62,852 nt of DNA from Deltaproteobacteria bacterium (GTDB taxonomy: Bacteria > Desulfobacterota > Binatia > UBA9968). The translations under genes were made by a program, and so were the position numbers. The stretch is taken from positions 1 to 62,852 of the forward strand of contig SHYW01000013.1 of assembly GCA_009692615.1 (NCBI GenBank), in the 5' to 3' direction. How positions within the stretch are numbered: position 1 is the stretch's first letter; every line of letters begins with the position of its first letter. Positions 43,202-52,596 of the stretch are shown here, one piece after another. Below the pieces are notes generated by a model. The model did not search any database. It saw nothing but the letters and a program-made list of their open reading frames with translations, and had not been told where the DNA came from.

Positions 43202-44260
43202 TCATTTGCGCACCGCCTCCGACTGCGGCGGCGGCGCGCCGAAGATCGCTTGCGACGGGAATCGTTTGGAATCCTCGCTCAGCTCTTTGACGTTTTCCGA
43301 GATCGAGCGAATATTCTCCATGGTATTTTGAATTTCATTTTGCTGGCTGGCGAGCAGGCGGTTCAAGCGCCGCAAGGACTGACGCAACTGCGCGCTGGTC
43401 TCCGGCAGCTCGCCGGAGATCCCATCGAGCCGTTTGATCAGCCGCGTCATGCTCTCTGAAGCTTGCGGCAAGTCGGCGAGCAACTGCTGCATCGGCTTCT
43501 CGGCGCTAGTGATGATCGCCCGCGCCCCCTTCGCCGCCGCTGCGGCGTCGCTCGCCGCGCTTTTGAATTCTTGGGCGCCGACCAGCTCTTTGAGCTGGCG
43601 GTTGGTCTCGCGCACTTCCGAGAGAAAGGCCACCGCCTCGCCGCTCAACTTTTCGAACTTCACGCTCTCAGCAACCTTGGTGATGGTGCCCAAAGATTTC
43701 TCCATACCGTCGACCAACCGGCCGAGGTCGACGTTTTCCAAGCTGCGAAGAATTTTCTCCAAGGATTCGCTCAACTGGGTGATGCGGCTGCGCGTCGACG
43801 GTATGTAGGGGTAGATCGGCTGCCAGTCGATTTCCAACGCTGGATTGCGCTGCGGGTCGGCGTAATCGGCTTCGATATACGCCACGCCGGTCAAGCCTTG
43901 AGCCGCCAACCGCAGCCGCAAGCCGCGATCCACCTCCAACTTGAAGCCGGCCTGATTGAGCCCTGCCCCGGCGAAATGAAACATCGTCGGCGCGATGCCG
44001 ACGCGCACCAACACGTAGCGCTTGCGAGTAGAATATTCGGCGCTGGTCAAAGTGATCTTTTCCACCTTGCCGATCGGCACGCCGCGAAATTTCACCGCCG
44101 AGCCGACGTCCAAGCCTTGCACCGACTCGTCGACATAAGTCTCCAGCAAAGTATCGTGTCGAAAGACCGTGCCGACACCGAGCACGATCACGCCCACCAC
44201 CGCGATCAGCGACGCGGCGATGACGAACAATCCGATTTTAAAGTAACTGAGTTTTTGCAT
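43202..44260 (-). CDS. mlaD: MlaD family protein (MCE domain)
   Basis: A 352-residue protein with one N-terminal membrane helix (about residues 7-30) and a periplasmic MCE domain marked by VDESVQGLDVGSAVKFRGVP and YIEADYAD. A long coiled-coil C-terminus (residues about 170-340) has heptad-rich segments and could form a needle or tunnel as in PqiB/YebT-type proteins. MCE hexamers move phospholipids between membranes with the MlaFE permease. The gene lies 20 bases after mlaF. Confidence 0.9.
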   Translation of the reverse strand: MQKLSYFKIGLFVIAASLIAVVGVIVLGVGTVFRHDTLLETYVDESVQGLDVGSAVKFRGVPIGKVEKITLTSAEYSTRKRYVLVRVGIAPTMFHFAGAGLNQAGFKLEVDRGLRLRLAAQGLTGVAYIEADYADPQRNPALEIDWQPIYPYIPSTRSRITQLSESLEKILRSLENVDLGRLVDGMEKSLGTITKVAESVKFEKLSGEAVAFLSEVRETNRQLKELVGAQEFKSAASDAAAAAKGARAIITSAEKPMQQLLADLPQASESMTRLIKRLDGISGELPETSAQLRQSLRRLNRLLASQQNEIQNTMENIRSISENVKELSEDSKRFPSQAIFGAPPPQSEAVRK

Positions 44261-44281
44261 TGGCCGTGCTAACGCGGGCGA

Positions 44282-45043
44282 TCACCCATTAAGCGAAGCT
44301 TGGCGCGAGAAAAATTGCCGCACCCAAGGATTATCGCTATGATCGCGCAGTTCATTGGGCTTACCCGTGGCGACGATCCCTTTGACTTTTTTATCTAACA
44401 TAATCACCCGGTCCGCAATCGCGAAGATGCTCGGCAACTCGTGGCTGACGATGACGAAGGTCATTTTCAGATTGCGCGACAGGCTGACGATCAACTCGTC
44501 GAGTTCCGCCGAGGTGATCGGATCCAAACCCGCCGACGGTTCGTCGAGAAAGAGTATCCGTGGATCGAGCGCCATGGCGCGGGCGATGGCGGCGCGCTTC
44601 TGCATGCCGCCGCTCAATTCCGCCGGTACATGACTGTCGAAACCGTCCAAGCCCACCTGCTTGAGCTTCATCAAGGCGATCAAACGAATCGCCTCGGGCG
44701 GCAGATCGGTGAACTCTTCCAGCGGCAAACAGATATTTTCCAACAGCGTCATCGAACCGAACAGCGCACCGCTCTGATACATGACGCCGAACTTGCGCAA
44801 GATTTCGCTGCGCTCTTGGCGCTCGGCACCGACGACATCGGCGCCGTCGATGCGAATGGTGCCCGCCGCCGGCCGGTACAGGCCGATCATATGTTTTAGC
44901 AAGGTGCTTTTGCCGCAACCCGAGCCGCCGAGAATGACGAACACTTCGCCGGCGTAAACCTCGAAACTCACTCGGCTCAAGATGATCTCGTCATCGTAAG
45001 CAGCGGTAAAATTCTCAACCTGAATGATGCTCTCACCCGCCAT
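44282..45043 (-). CDS. mlaF: MlaF-type ABC transporter ATP-binding protein
   Basis: A 253-residue ABC ATPase. Walker A GGSGCGKST is near residue 40, the Q-loop YQSGALFGSMTLLENI, the signature LSGGMQKRAAIARA near 145, Walker B ILFLDEPSAGLDP and the switch His in IVSHELPS. The SGALF Q-loop is typical of MlaF/Ttg2A, which powers lipid transport between membranes. It starts three bases after mlaE, indicating translational coupling. It is the only ATPase of ABC type in the window and belongs to lipid transport, not to the SBPs. Confidence 0.92.
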   Translation of the reverse strand: MAGESIIQVENFTAAYDDEIILSRVSFEVYAGEVFVILGGSGCGKSTLLKHMIGLYRPAAGTIRIDGADVVGAERQERSEILRKFGVMYQSGALFGSMTLLENICLPLEEFTDLPPEAIRLIALMKLKQVGLDGFDSHVPAELSGGMQKRAAIARAMALDPRILFLDEPSAGLDPITSAELDELIVSLSRNLKMTFVIVSHELPSIFAIADRVIMLDKKVKGIVATGKPNELRDHSDNPWVRQFFSRQASLNG

Positions 45044-45046
45044 CGC

Positions 45047-46186
45047 TCACACCCACAGATAATAATAGATCACGGAAAAAATTCCGTCGGTGATGACGAT
45101 CAAAACGATCGCGCTGACCACCGCGCGGGTGGTCGACTCGCCCACCGCGCTGGCGCCATTCTTAGTTTGCAGACCGCGCAGGCAGCCGATCGCCGCGACT
45201 AGAATACCGAAAAAAAATGATTTGACGAGGCCGCCCACCGGCGAACCGTAGGAGACCGCCGATTGCAGTTGGTGAAAAAAAGTAATCAGCGGGAAACCGA
45301 GGGAAAGGAGAACGACGGCGCCGCCCATCAAACCGACCAGATCGGCGAACACGGTCAGCAACGGCGTCATCACCAGCGCGGCGATGACGCGCGGCACGAC
45401 GAGAAAACGCACCGGCTCCAAGCCCATGGTTTTGAGCGCGTCTATCTCCTCGCGCACTTTCTTGGTGCCGATTTCGGCGGCGAAGGCCGAGCCCGAGCGG
45501 CCGGCTAAAACAATCGCGGTCATCAACGGGCCGAGCTCGCGCAGGATCGCCAGGCCGATCAAGTTCGCGACGAAAATCTGCGCGCCGAATTGGCCCAACG
45601 GAATCGCTGCTTGGAATGCCATGATCAAACCCATGAGAAAACCGATTAAGAGAATAATCGGCAGCGCATCGACGCCCAGCGCCTCGGCGATCTTGAGCGT
45701 ATCGAGCCAGCGCACCCGGCGCGGATGACGCGCGGCATGCGCCATGGCGAGAAACAGTTCGCCGACAAAACTGATCACCACGCGAATGTCTTGTAATAAT
45801 TCGACCACCGCCTGGCCGAGCTGCTCGGCAAAGCGTTGGTCTTTTTCAATCGGAACACTCGTCGCCAACGTTTGACCGCCGGTGATGTCGTGCAGCAGTT
45901 CTTGGAACTCCGAGTGCAAGCCGTGAATTTCCAGCTGACCGCCCCGGGCGCTTTGCTGATGACGCAGGTGAATCAATAGCGCGATGCCAGCGCCATCGCA
46001 GTATTCGACGCCCGAGGCATCGACGATGACCGTCGCGGCTTTGCCGCGGGCGAGCACTTGCATGGCGTCGCGCCAGACGGTGCCGGTGGTGGTCGAATCG
46101 AGGCGGCCGGCGATTATCAACTTAACCCCATCGTCGCCGGAGATCTCCGAACGGAATTGGACGAACTGTTTTTCCGATGCATTCAT
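45047..46186 (-). CDS. mlaE: MlaE-type permease with N-terminal STAS domain
   Basis: A 379-residue protein. Residues 1-100 form a STAS-like domain (LIIAGRLDSTTTGTVWRDAM, VDASGVEYCDGAGIALLIHL); residues about 130-379 are an MlaE permease with five to six helices and LGVDALPIILLIGFLMGLIM, RELGPLMTAIVLAGRSGSAF and EEIDALKTMGLEPVRFLVVP. In E. coli the STAS protein MlaB is separate and regulates MlaF; here it is fused, as in several other phyla. The gene heads the mlaE-mlaF-mlaD-lipoprotein operon. Confidence 0.92.
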   Translation of the reverse strand: MNASEKQFVQFRSEISGDDGVKLIIAGRLDSTTTGTVWRDAMQVLARGKAATVIVDASGVEYCDGAGIALLIHLRHQQSARGGQLEIHGLHSEFQELLHDITGGQTLATSVPIEKDQRFAEQLGQAVVELLQDIRVVISFVGELFLAMAHAARHPRRVRWLDTLKIAEALGVDALPIILLIGFLMGLIMAFQAAIPLGQFGAQIFVANLIGLAILRELGPLMTAIVLAGRSGSAFAAEIGTKKVREEIDALKTMGLEPVRFLVVPRVIAALVMTPLLTVFADLVGLMGGAVVLLSLGFPLITFFHQLQSAVSYGSPVGGLVKSFFFGILVAAIGCLRGLQTKNGASAVGESTTRAVVSAIVLIVITDGIFSVIYYYLWV

Positions 46187-46224
46187 ACCGGGCGGTGCGA
46201 GACTGCGATCATTATGCGCTGTCT

Positions 46225-47559
46225 TTAGTCTTGGTCAACCGCTAGCGGTTTATGCGGCGTGCGCACCGCCAAACTTAAGCAAGCCGATACCAGCAACGCG
46301 ATCACGAAGGAAACGAACGACACCTGATAGCTGCCGCTGACATCGTGCACGAAACCGAAAAACGGCGCGCCCGCGGCGCCGAATGCGTACGTGACGAAGA
46401 TGCCCAAGCCGCGCACTACGCCGAGTGAAACGCGGCCGAAGCAGCTCGCCCAAATGATTTCTTGCAACACCCAGCCGCCGCCAAGGCCGATGCCGTACAA
46501 GAAAAATCCGCCGTACAGCGGCACCAGATGGCGGCTCACCAACACCAGCGCCAAGCCGGCGGACTGCACCAAGAACATCACCATGGTGGCGTAGCGGATC
46601 GCCATGCGCTCACTGACAAATCCCCAAATCAACGTCGAACCCAACTGCGCCGAGGCGATGATGCTGAGCACGGTGGCGGCGACGATGGTCGAATAACCGG
46701 CATCGGTCACGTAGGCGAAGACATGGAGATTCAAACCGGCGATGCCGATGTTGACCATGCCGTAGATAAAACAGATCACCCAAAAAGTCCGCGTGCGAAT
46801 AACTTCCCGCCAACTCCAGAGGGTCTCCTCGGCAGATCCATGATCTTTGCTCCTGCCATCGTCAGGAGATTTTGTCGCAGCGGCAGCATCTGGTTCGTCG
46901 GCGCTACCATCGGGGCACAGTCCCATATCTTCCGGGCTGCGGCGCATGAAAATCAGCGCCGGGAAAACCACCAAGAACAAAGTCACGACGCCGAAGACCG
47001 ACCAGGTCAAACGCCAACCGACCCAAGCAAATAGGCTCGCGGTGACGACCGGAATACAAACTTTCGCAGCGCCTTGACCTAAACTGGCGATGGCGATGGC
47101 CCGGCCGCGTTTGCGCACGAACCAGCGCGACACGGTCACGCCGACGACCATGTGACACATGAAGACGCCGCCGATGGCGACCAGGCCCCAACGCAAAATC
47201 AGGAACTGCCAAAAAACGCCGACCTGGCTCATCCAGAGAAAACCGATCACCGCCGAAAGCGCGCCACCGGCCATAAGCCAACGCCCGCCGAGGCGATCGA
47301 CCAGCGGGCCGACCAGCGGCGCCAGCGCGCCAGAAATGAGAATTTCGCCGGAGCGCAGCAATGAAAACGTGCCGCGGGATACTCCCAAGTCTTCGGTCAT
47401 CGGCTTGAGAAACACGCTCAGCGTGCTCGACATATGAAACGCGCAGGCGAGATGGGAAAGAAAACCGACACCGACAATGTACCAGCCGTAGAAAATTTTT
47501 GGCCTAGAAGTTGACGAGGATGACGCGTGCGAATTCAAAACAGAACCACCAGGAAGCAA
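46225..47559 (-). CDS. MFS transporter (oxalate/formate antiporter-like)
   Basis: A 444-residue membrane protein with about twelve helices and a cytoplasmic loop near residue 215 rich in acid and serine (SADEPDAAAATKSPDDGRS). The N-terminal FYGWYIVGVGFLSHLACAFH is characteristic of the OFA-like MFS group that carries monocarboxylates. It lies divergent from the VOC gene and follows the mla operon on the same strand. The substrate is unknown; a carboxylate would match the catabolic genes around it (inference). Confidence 0.87.
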   Translation of the reverse strand: MLPGGSVLNSHASSSSTSRPKIFYGWYIVGVGFLSHLACAFHMSSTLSVFLKPMTEDLGVSRGTFSLLRSGEILISGALAPLVGPLVDRLGGRWLMAGGALSAVIGFLWMSQVGVFWQFLILRWGLVAIGGVFMCHMVVGVTVSRWFVRKRGRAIAIASLGQGAAKVCIPVVTASLFAWVGWRLTWSVFGVVTLFLVVFPALIFMRRSPEDMGLCPDGSADEPDAAAATKSPDDGRSKDHGSAEETLWSWREVIRTRTFWVICFIYGMVNIGIAGLNLHVFAYVTDAGYSTIVAATVLSIIASAQLGSTLIWGFVSERMAIRYATMVMFLVQSAGLALVLVSRHLVPLYGGFFLYGIGLGGGWVLQEIIWASCFGRVSLGVVRGLGIFVTYAFGAAGAPFFGFVHDVSGSYQVSFVSFVIALLVSACLSLAVRTPHKPLAVDQD

Positions 47560-47686
47560 GAGTTTTTAAACTACCAAGGATCGGCGCGCTTTGAAAGCAA
47601 CAGATTTCAGTTGAATACTTGAGAACCAACGGGTTATAGACATCTGACGAGCACGAACACAAACCACGAACATGGGAGTTCAAGCC

Positions 47687-48037
47687 ATGGCGAAAAAAGG
47701 TCTGAGCCACATCGCGCTCAAAGTGCGCGACCTAAAGAAAACCGAAGAGTTCTACATCAAAGTCTTGGGCCTGAAAGTCGCGTTTCGGCATCCGCCGACC
47801 ATGATTTTTCTCACCACGCCCGGTAGTGGTGATTTATTGAACTTCGTGAAAAGCTCCCGCCGGCGCACGGCGAATCAAGGGTTGGAACATCTCGGCTTCA
47901 AAGTCAGCGCGGCGGCGTTGAAAAGAATGGAGCAAACTTGCCAGGCGCACAACGTCGCCATCGAAGGCCGGCGCGGCAAAAGCGCCTTTTACATCTCCGA
48001 CCCCAACGGCTATCAGATCGAATACTACTGCGACTAA
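47687..48037 (+). CDS. VOC family protein (glyoxalase/dioxygenase fold)
   Basis: A 116-residue single vicinal-oxygen-chelate domain protein. LSHIALKVRDLKKTEEFY at the start and FYISDPNGYQIEYYCD at the end carry the usual metal residues (His near 9 and Glu near 112). Members include lyases, dioxygenases and resistance proteins. GGGAGTTCAAGCC precedes the ATG at 47687. It is the first plus-strand gene after the MFS transporter; function is not otherwise indicated. Confidence 0.82.
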   Translation: MAKKGLSHIALKVRDLKKTEEFYIKVLGLKVAFRHPPTMIFLTTPGSGDLLNFVKSSRRRTANQGLEHLGFKVSAAALKRMEQTCQAHNVAIEGRRGKSAFYISDPNGYQIEYYCD

Positions 48038-48148
48038 ATTACGGAAGTCTGCCAGTTGCTATCGGTGCAATTGTCTGAACGTTTACACTAGCCAAACGAA
48101 CCTGCGGCATACGGCGGCGTCATAGTATGAATTCGGCAAAGTAAGGGA

Positions 48149-49264
48149 ATGCTTAGTACGGTAACGGTTCTTGGCGGATATGGAACCTTTGGCTCCCGGA
48201 TCAGCAAAGCTCTGGCCCAACATTCCCAAGCCCGGGTTCGAGTAACAGGCAGGAACCGTGATGTCGGCGAGAATTTTGCGCGAACGATAAACGCTGACTT
48301 CGTTCCCTGTAATCTGGATGACGAAAACTCACTTCGTCAAGCCATACGTCACTCACACATTGTCATTCACACGGCCGGCCCGTTCCAGAATCGAGATTAC
48401 AGCGTTGCAAAGTTATGCATCGAGGCGGGAAGCCACTACCTCGATCTCTCCGACGCGCGTCAGTTCGTCGCCGGTATTAGCACTCTTGATCAGGTTGCGC
48501 GGCGACAACGCGTGTTTGTTAGCTCCGGAGTTAGCTCTGTTCCGGCGATCACCTGCGCGTTGATAAAGGAGCTTTCACCGGAGTTCTCGAACATCAATCG
48601 AATTGCCATTGGACTCAGTCCTGGAAATCAAAACCCCAGAGGCGCATCGACGATCGCGGCGATCCTGAGTTATTTGGGTCGGCCAGTAACTGTTATTGAG
48701 AATACTCAAGAGATTACCGTCCTTGGCTGGGGCGATAGTCAATATCGTGAGTTTCCTCCGCCGGTAGGATCTCGCCGAGTTCACAACTGCGATGTTCCGG
48801 ATCTCGAGTTGTTCCCAAAACTTTGGAATGCTCGAACAGTTAGATTTTATGCGGGCGTAGAGTTAAATGTTTTTAACTACGCTCTTTCGACTATCGCATT
48901 GCTGAGAAAACTATTTGCCCTTGAGCGCCTGCCGCGGTACGCGCCTTTGTTCTCGAACCTTTCTCTCATGCTCTACTCTTACGGTTCGAAGAACGGCTCA
49001 TTGGCAGTATGGTTGAGTGGCAAGAACCACAACGACCAGCTGATCGAACGCAACATCGCTATCGTCACCGATGATGACGGACCCGCGACACCGAGCGCAG
49101 CGGCCATCGTGCTAACGAAAAAGATTCTCGACCACGGACCGCCGGCCTTGGGAGCCTTTCCTTGTGTCGGATACTTGACACTGGACGAAATAATGGCGCA
49201 CCTTGGTCCGCTGGGCATCTGGACTGTAATGGGTGACGAACGCGGCTGGGGGCTGCGACAGTGA
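48149..49264 (+). CDS. Saccharopine dehydrogenase NADP-binding domain protein
   Basis: A 371-residue cytoplasmic oxidoreductase-like protein. The Rossmann motif VLGGYGTFGSRISKAL is at the start, VRVTGRNRDV the second strand, and TAGPFQNRDYSVAKLCIEAG the typical saccharopine dehydrogenase-like loop. Members range from lysine-pathway enzymes to trans-acting reductases of lipids. Codon choice is visibly less GC-rich than in its neighbours, suggesting later acquisition. It stands alone, and no lysine pathway gene is nearby. Confidence 0.78.
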   Translation: MLSTVTVLGGYGTFGSRISKALAQHSQARVRVTGRNRDVGENFARTINADFVPCNLDDENSLRQAIRHSHIVIHTAGPFQNRDYSVAKLCIEAGSHYLDLSDARQFVAGISTLDQVARRQRVFVSSGVSSVPAITCALIKELSPEFSNINRIAIGLSPGNQNPRGASTIAAILSYLGRPVTVIENTQEITVLGWGDSQYREFPPPVGSRRVHNCDVPDLELFPKLWNARTVRFYAGVELNVFNYALSTIALLRKLFALERLPRYAPLFSNLSLMLYSYGSKNGSLAVWLSGKNHNDQLIERNIAIVTDDDGPATPSAAAIVLTKKILDHGPPALGAFPCVGYLTLDEIMAHLGPLGIWTVMGDERGWGLRQ

Positions 49265-49358
49265 GCCGTGGTAAACTAACGCGCCAAATTATTTGTGCGC
49301 AAATGAACTCATGTTATGGGTCACTGTTTTAAGACCGAGTAGAGATCCCTCCACAGCA

Positions 49359-50414
49359 TTAAAACAAACTCAACTGATCCTTCCCCGGCCGGCGAAAATG
49401 TTCCGTCGTCAGCTGCGGCCAGCGCTCGGTGATGCCCGACTTCTTGCGCGCCAGCTGAAATAGCTTGGCCATCTGCTCGGCATAAATCCCCTCGCCGCGC
49501 ATGCGCGATTTGAAGTTCGGATCGTTGAGCTTGCCGCCGCGGATTTCACGCACGCGGTGGAGGATTTTTTCTTTTTTATCGGGATAGTGTTGGTCGAGCC
49601 ATTGCTCGAACAAATCTTTTACGGCGAACGGCAGCCGCAGCGCCACGTAGCCGGAAAAAGTCGCGCCGGCTTGCTTGGCGGCCAAGGCAATCGCCGGCGC
49701 TTCGGCATCGGTGAGGCCGGGAATCATCGGCGCCTGTAAGTAACCCACCGGTACGCCGGCGTCGGCAAGCTTGCGAATCGCCGCCAAACGGCGCGCCGGA
49801 CTCGATGCCCGCGGCTCGAGCGCCGATGCCAGCTTGGCATCCAGCGTGGTCAGCGAAATCGTCACACCGATACAGTCGAACTGCGCCAATTGCAAAAGTA
49901 TATCGATGTCGCGGGTGACCAAATGATTCTTGGTGACGATCACCGCCGGATTGCGAAACTCCAAGAGAACTTCCAGACAGCGTCGGGTGAGCTGATAGCG
50001 TTTTTCCGCCGGCTGATAGCAATCGGTGACGCCGCTAATGCCGAGCAGCTGCGGTTGCCATTTGCGACTCGATAATTCCTTGCGCAGCAGCTCCGGAGCA
50101 TCTTCTTTGACCATGATCTTGGTCTCGAAGTCCAAGCCCGCCGAGAAACCGAGATACTCATGGGTCGGCCGGGCATAGCAGTAAACGCAACCATGTTCGC
50201 AGCCGCGGTAGGGATTGATACTGGCGTCGAAGCCGACATCGGGGCTGTCGTTGTAGGCGATCAGTGACTTGGAACCGTCTGGGAAAAACTGCGTGTGCGG
50301 AGCGGAGATCTCGTCGTACTCCTCTGACGGCTCGGGCACCCGCTCGATCGTCTCGAAGCGGTTCTTCGGATTGCTCGCCGAGCCGCGGCCGCGCAGAGGA
50401 GGCGGCGTTTTCAT
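49359..50414 (-). CDS. PA0069 family radical SAM protein
   Basis: A 351-residue radical SAM enzyme of the PA0069/SplB-like group. The cluster motif is CEHGCVYCYARP (CxxxCxxC) near residue 72, in the conserved SINPYRGCEHGC context. GVTISLTTLDAKLASALEPR and LQAPMIPGLTDAEAPAI are family signatures; the end is GKDQLSLF. The reaction is not established, though relatives include spore photoproduct lyase. It is transcribed towards the saccharopine dehydrogenase-like gene, and the Ala-rich protein lies 12 bases upstream. Confidence 0.9.
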   Translation of the reverse strand: MKTPPPLRGRGSASNPKNRFETIERVPEPSEEYDEISAPHTQFFPDGSKSLIAYNDSPDVGFDASINPYRGCEHGCVYCYARPTHEYLGFSAGLDFETKIMVKEDAPELLRKELSSRKWQPQLLGISGVTDCYQPAEKRYQLTRRCLEVLLEFRNPAVIVTKNHLVTRDIDILLQLAQFDCIGVTISLTTLDAKLASALEPRASSPARRLAAIRKLADAGVPVGYLQAPMIPGLTDAEAPAIALAAKQAGATFSGYVALRLPFAVKDLFEQWLDQHYPDKKEKILHRVREIRGGKLNDPNFKSRMRGEGIYAEQMAKLFQLARKKSGITERWPQLTTEHFRRPGKDQLSLF

Positions 50415-50426
50415 GGCGCAGAGTGC

Positions 50427-50771
50427 TTAGGCCGGCGTTTCCGCTGCTGTGGCAGCTTCAGCGGCCTTTGCAGCTTCCGCAGCTTCAGCCGCCTTTGCAG
50501 CTTCCGCGGCGGCAGCGGCCTTTGCAGCAGCTGCTGCGCTGGCGGCAGCGGCTTTTTCTGCAGCCTCTTTGGCGGCGGCTTCAGCTGTGACTTTCGCAGC
50601 GGCTAACTTCTTCGCGCCGGCAAGCGCGCGGGTTTCGCGTTTAAGCAGCTTAACCTTGCGTTGAACTCTTTGAACAATCTTCCGATTGGGCTTCGCGGCA
50701 TTGATTTCGGCCTTCTTTTTCAAGAGCAGGCGAATGTTCTGTTTCGCCGTGGTCGTAGCGTTGGCATCCAT
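50427..50771 (-). CDS. Ala/Lys/Glu-rich protein with histone H1-like tail
   Basis: A 114-residue protein. Residues 1-55 are basic (NIRLLLKKKAEINAAKPNRK and RKVKLLKRETRAL); residues 60-114 are nearly pure Ala, Glu and Lys in units such as EAAKAAEAAEAAKAAEAA, predicted to form one long helix. The composition recalls histone H1-like or PHA-granule (phasin) proteins, but no family is certain. The repeats make codon-level slippage likely, so length may vary among relatives. It lies between the radical SAM gene and the divergent endonuclease III. Confidence 0.65.
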   Translation of the reverse strand: MDANATTTAKQNIRLLLKKKAEINAAKPNRKIVQRVQRKVKLLKRETRALAGAKKLAAAKVTAEAAAKEAAEKAAAASAAAAAKAAAAAEAAKAAEAAEAAKAAEAATAAETPA

Positions 50772-50832
50772 TATTCGATTTTCCTCCCTTTATGACAGGC
50801 TTTTTGCTACCATATTTTTCACCAAAACCAAA

Positions 50833-51471
50833 ATGACCGAAACCAACGTCAAGAAAATCATCGATCGTCTGGAAAAAGTCCATCCCGACGCCAAGCTCGC
50901 CCTCGACTTCACGAGTCCGCTGGAATTGTTGATCGCCCTGATCCTCGCCGCCCAAGCGCGCGACGATCTAGTCACCAAGATCACGCCTGAACTGTTCAAA
51001 GCCAACCGCAGCGCCGCCGACTACGCCAACCTGCCGCTGCCCGAGTTAGAAAAACAGATCGGCAAGATTAACTTCTACCGCAACAAAGCCAAATCGATTC
51101 ACAACTGTTGCGTGCAACTGGTGGAACGATTCAGCGGCCAAGTGCCCGGCAATTTCGCCGACCTGATCAGCCTACCGGGCGTCGGTCGCAAGACGGCAAA
51201 TATCGTCCTCGGCAACGGCTTCGGTCAACAAACCATCGGCGTCGATACCCACGTCATGCGCCTATCGCAGCGCTTGGGCTTCACGAGCAAACCCGACCCG
51301 GACAAAATCGAAGCCGACCTAATGCAAATCGTCCCCGCCAAACAGCGCGTCCGTTTCTGCCACCTCTTGCAGTACCACGGCCGGCGCGTCTGTGTCGCGA
51401 AGAAACCGAAATGTCCGCAGTGCACGATCAAAGACCTTTGTCCGTTTCCGGCGAAGACAAAAAGCCAGTGA
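50833..51471 (+). CDS. nth: Endonuclease III (DNA glycosylase/AP lyase)
   Basis: A 212-residue base-excision repair enzyme that removes oxidised pyrimidines. The helix-hairpin-helix LPGVGRKTANIVLG carries the catalytic Lys120 and VDTHVMRL the catalytic Asp138, the same numbers as in E. coli. The C-terminal iron-sulfur cysteines follow C-x6-C-x2-C-x5-C (VCVAKKPKCPQCTIKDLC). The start at 50833 gives the normal N-terminus; a longer frame from 50686 overlaps the divergent gene. No clear ribosome-binding site precedes it. Confidence 0.95.
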   Translation: MTETNVKKIIDRLEKVHPDAKLALDFTSPLELLIALILAAQARDDLVTKITPELFKANRSAADYANLPLPELEKQIGKINFYRNKAKSIHNCCVQLVERFSGQVPGNFADLISLPGVGRKTANIVLGNGFGQQTIGVDTHVMRLSQRLGFTSKPDPDKIEADLMQIVPAKQRVRFCHLLQYHGRRVCVAKKPKCPQCTIKDLCPFPAKTKSQ

Positions 51472-51498
51472 CGTTTTTCCCAATCTGAGCAACACTCC

Positions 51499-52446
51499 GT
51501 GAACATCCTCATCGTCGGCGCATCAGGCAATCTCGGCTCTCAGCTGACCAAGCATCTACTGACGACTGCGCATCGTCTCCGCCTGCTCACGCACAAGCGC
51601 CCCCTGCCCTTCGCTTTGCCAACCAATGCCAACGCGGAAATTGTCCGCGCCGATCTCGACGATCCGGCGTCGCTGCGAACCGTTTGTGAAGATATCGACT
51701 GCATCGTTTACCTCGCCGGCGTTCTGTTCCAGCCACGTCCAGAAAAATTTTTGCACCGGACCAATACTGTCTACGCGCAAAATCTTATCGACGCGGCCAC
51801 CGCCGGCCACGTGAAAAAGTTTATTCTTGTCAGCTTTCCCCACGTCGAAGAAAACACCACGCCGGACAATCCGGCAAAAGGCGAATTGCATGTCGAACCG
51901 AAGTCGCTCCACGCGCGCACGCGGCTGGCGGCGGAGAAATATTTGTTTGACGCTTGTGCCGAACGGTCAATGACGCCGATCGTTCTGCGCGCCGGCGTGA
52001 TCTACGGGCGGGAAGTGAAATTGATCGAAGCAGCTAGATGGCTGATGCGCTGGCGCTTGATGGCGATTTGGCGCGCGCCGGTTTGGCTGCATCTGCTCGC
52101 CCTGCCGGATTTTCTCAACATCGTCCGCGTCGCCATCGACAAGGAAAACCTCTCCGGCATTTACAATCTGTGCGACGATCAGCCTCTGTTGTTGCAGGAT
52201 TTTCTCGATCGGCTGGCAGAGCATTGGGGCTATCCACCAGCGCGCCGTTTACCGGAATATTGCTTTCACGCCGCGGCGGCAATCTGCGAAACCGTCGCGG
52301 CCATGTGCCACTCCGGCACGCCGCTCACCCACGACATGATCGCCATGGGCATGACTTCCGTAGTCGCCGACACCAGCCGGATGAAAAGAGAACTCGTCGG
52401 CCAACTCGCTTATCCAACGTTACATCAGGGCATCACGATACTTTAA
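51499..52446 (+). CDS. NAD(P)-dependent epimerase/atypical SDR (NDUFA9-like)
   Basis: A 315-residue atypical SDR. The N-terminal NILIVGASGNLGSQLTKHLL has the GASGxxG Rossmann motif, DLDDPASLRTVCEDIDCIVY the acidic strand end, and LRAGVIYGREVKLIEAARWL resembles complex I NDUFA9-like proteins. The start is GTG at 51499, 28 bases after the nth stop. Members bind NADPH, often without a known reaction. It may be co-transcribed with nth and the hydrolase downstream. Confidence 0.82.
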   Translation: MNILIVGASGNLGSQLTKHLLTTAHRLRLLTHKRPLPFALPTNANAEIVRADLDDPASLRTVCEDIDCIVYLAGVLFQPRPEKFLHRTNTVYAQNLIDAATAGHVKKFILVSFPHVEENTTPDNPAKGELHVEPKSLHARTRLAAEKYLFDACAERSMTPIVLRAGVIYGREVKLIEAARWLMRWRLMAIWRAPVWLHLLALPDFLNIVRVAIDKENLSGIYNLCDDQPLLLQDFLDRLAEHWGYPPARRLPEYCFHAAAAICETVAAMCHSGTPLTHDMIAMGMTSVVADTSRMKRELVGQLAYPTLHQGITIL

Positions 52447-52596
52447 TAACAAGAGCTGTCGTTGCACCGCGCGCGATCGAAGCGCGAGACCGGCCCGTCT
52501 TGAGATTTGGAATATTGGCCGCATAGAACGCAAAAAGCGCAAAGGCAAAAACCGTGCTCTTCATTTGTTCGCGTGACCGCAGTACAGTCAGCCCAG

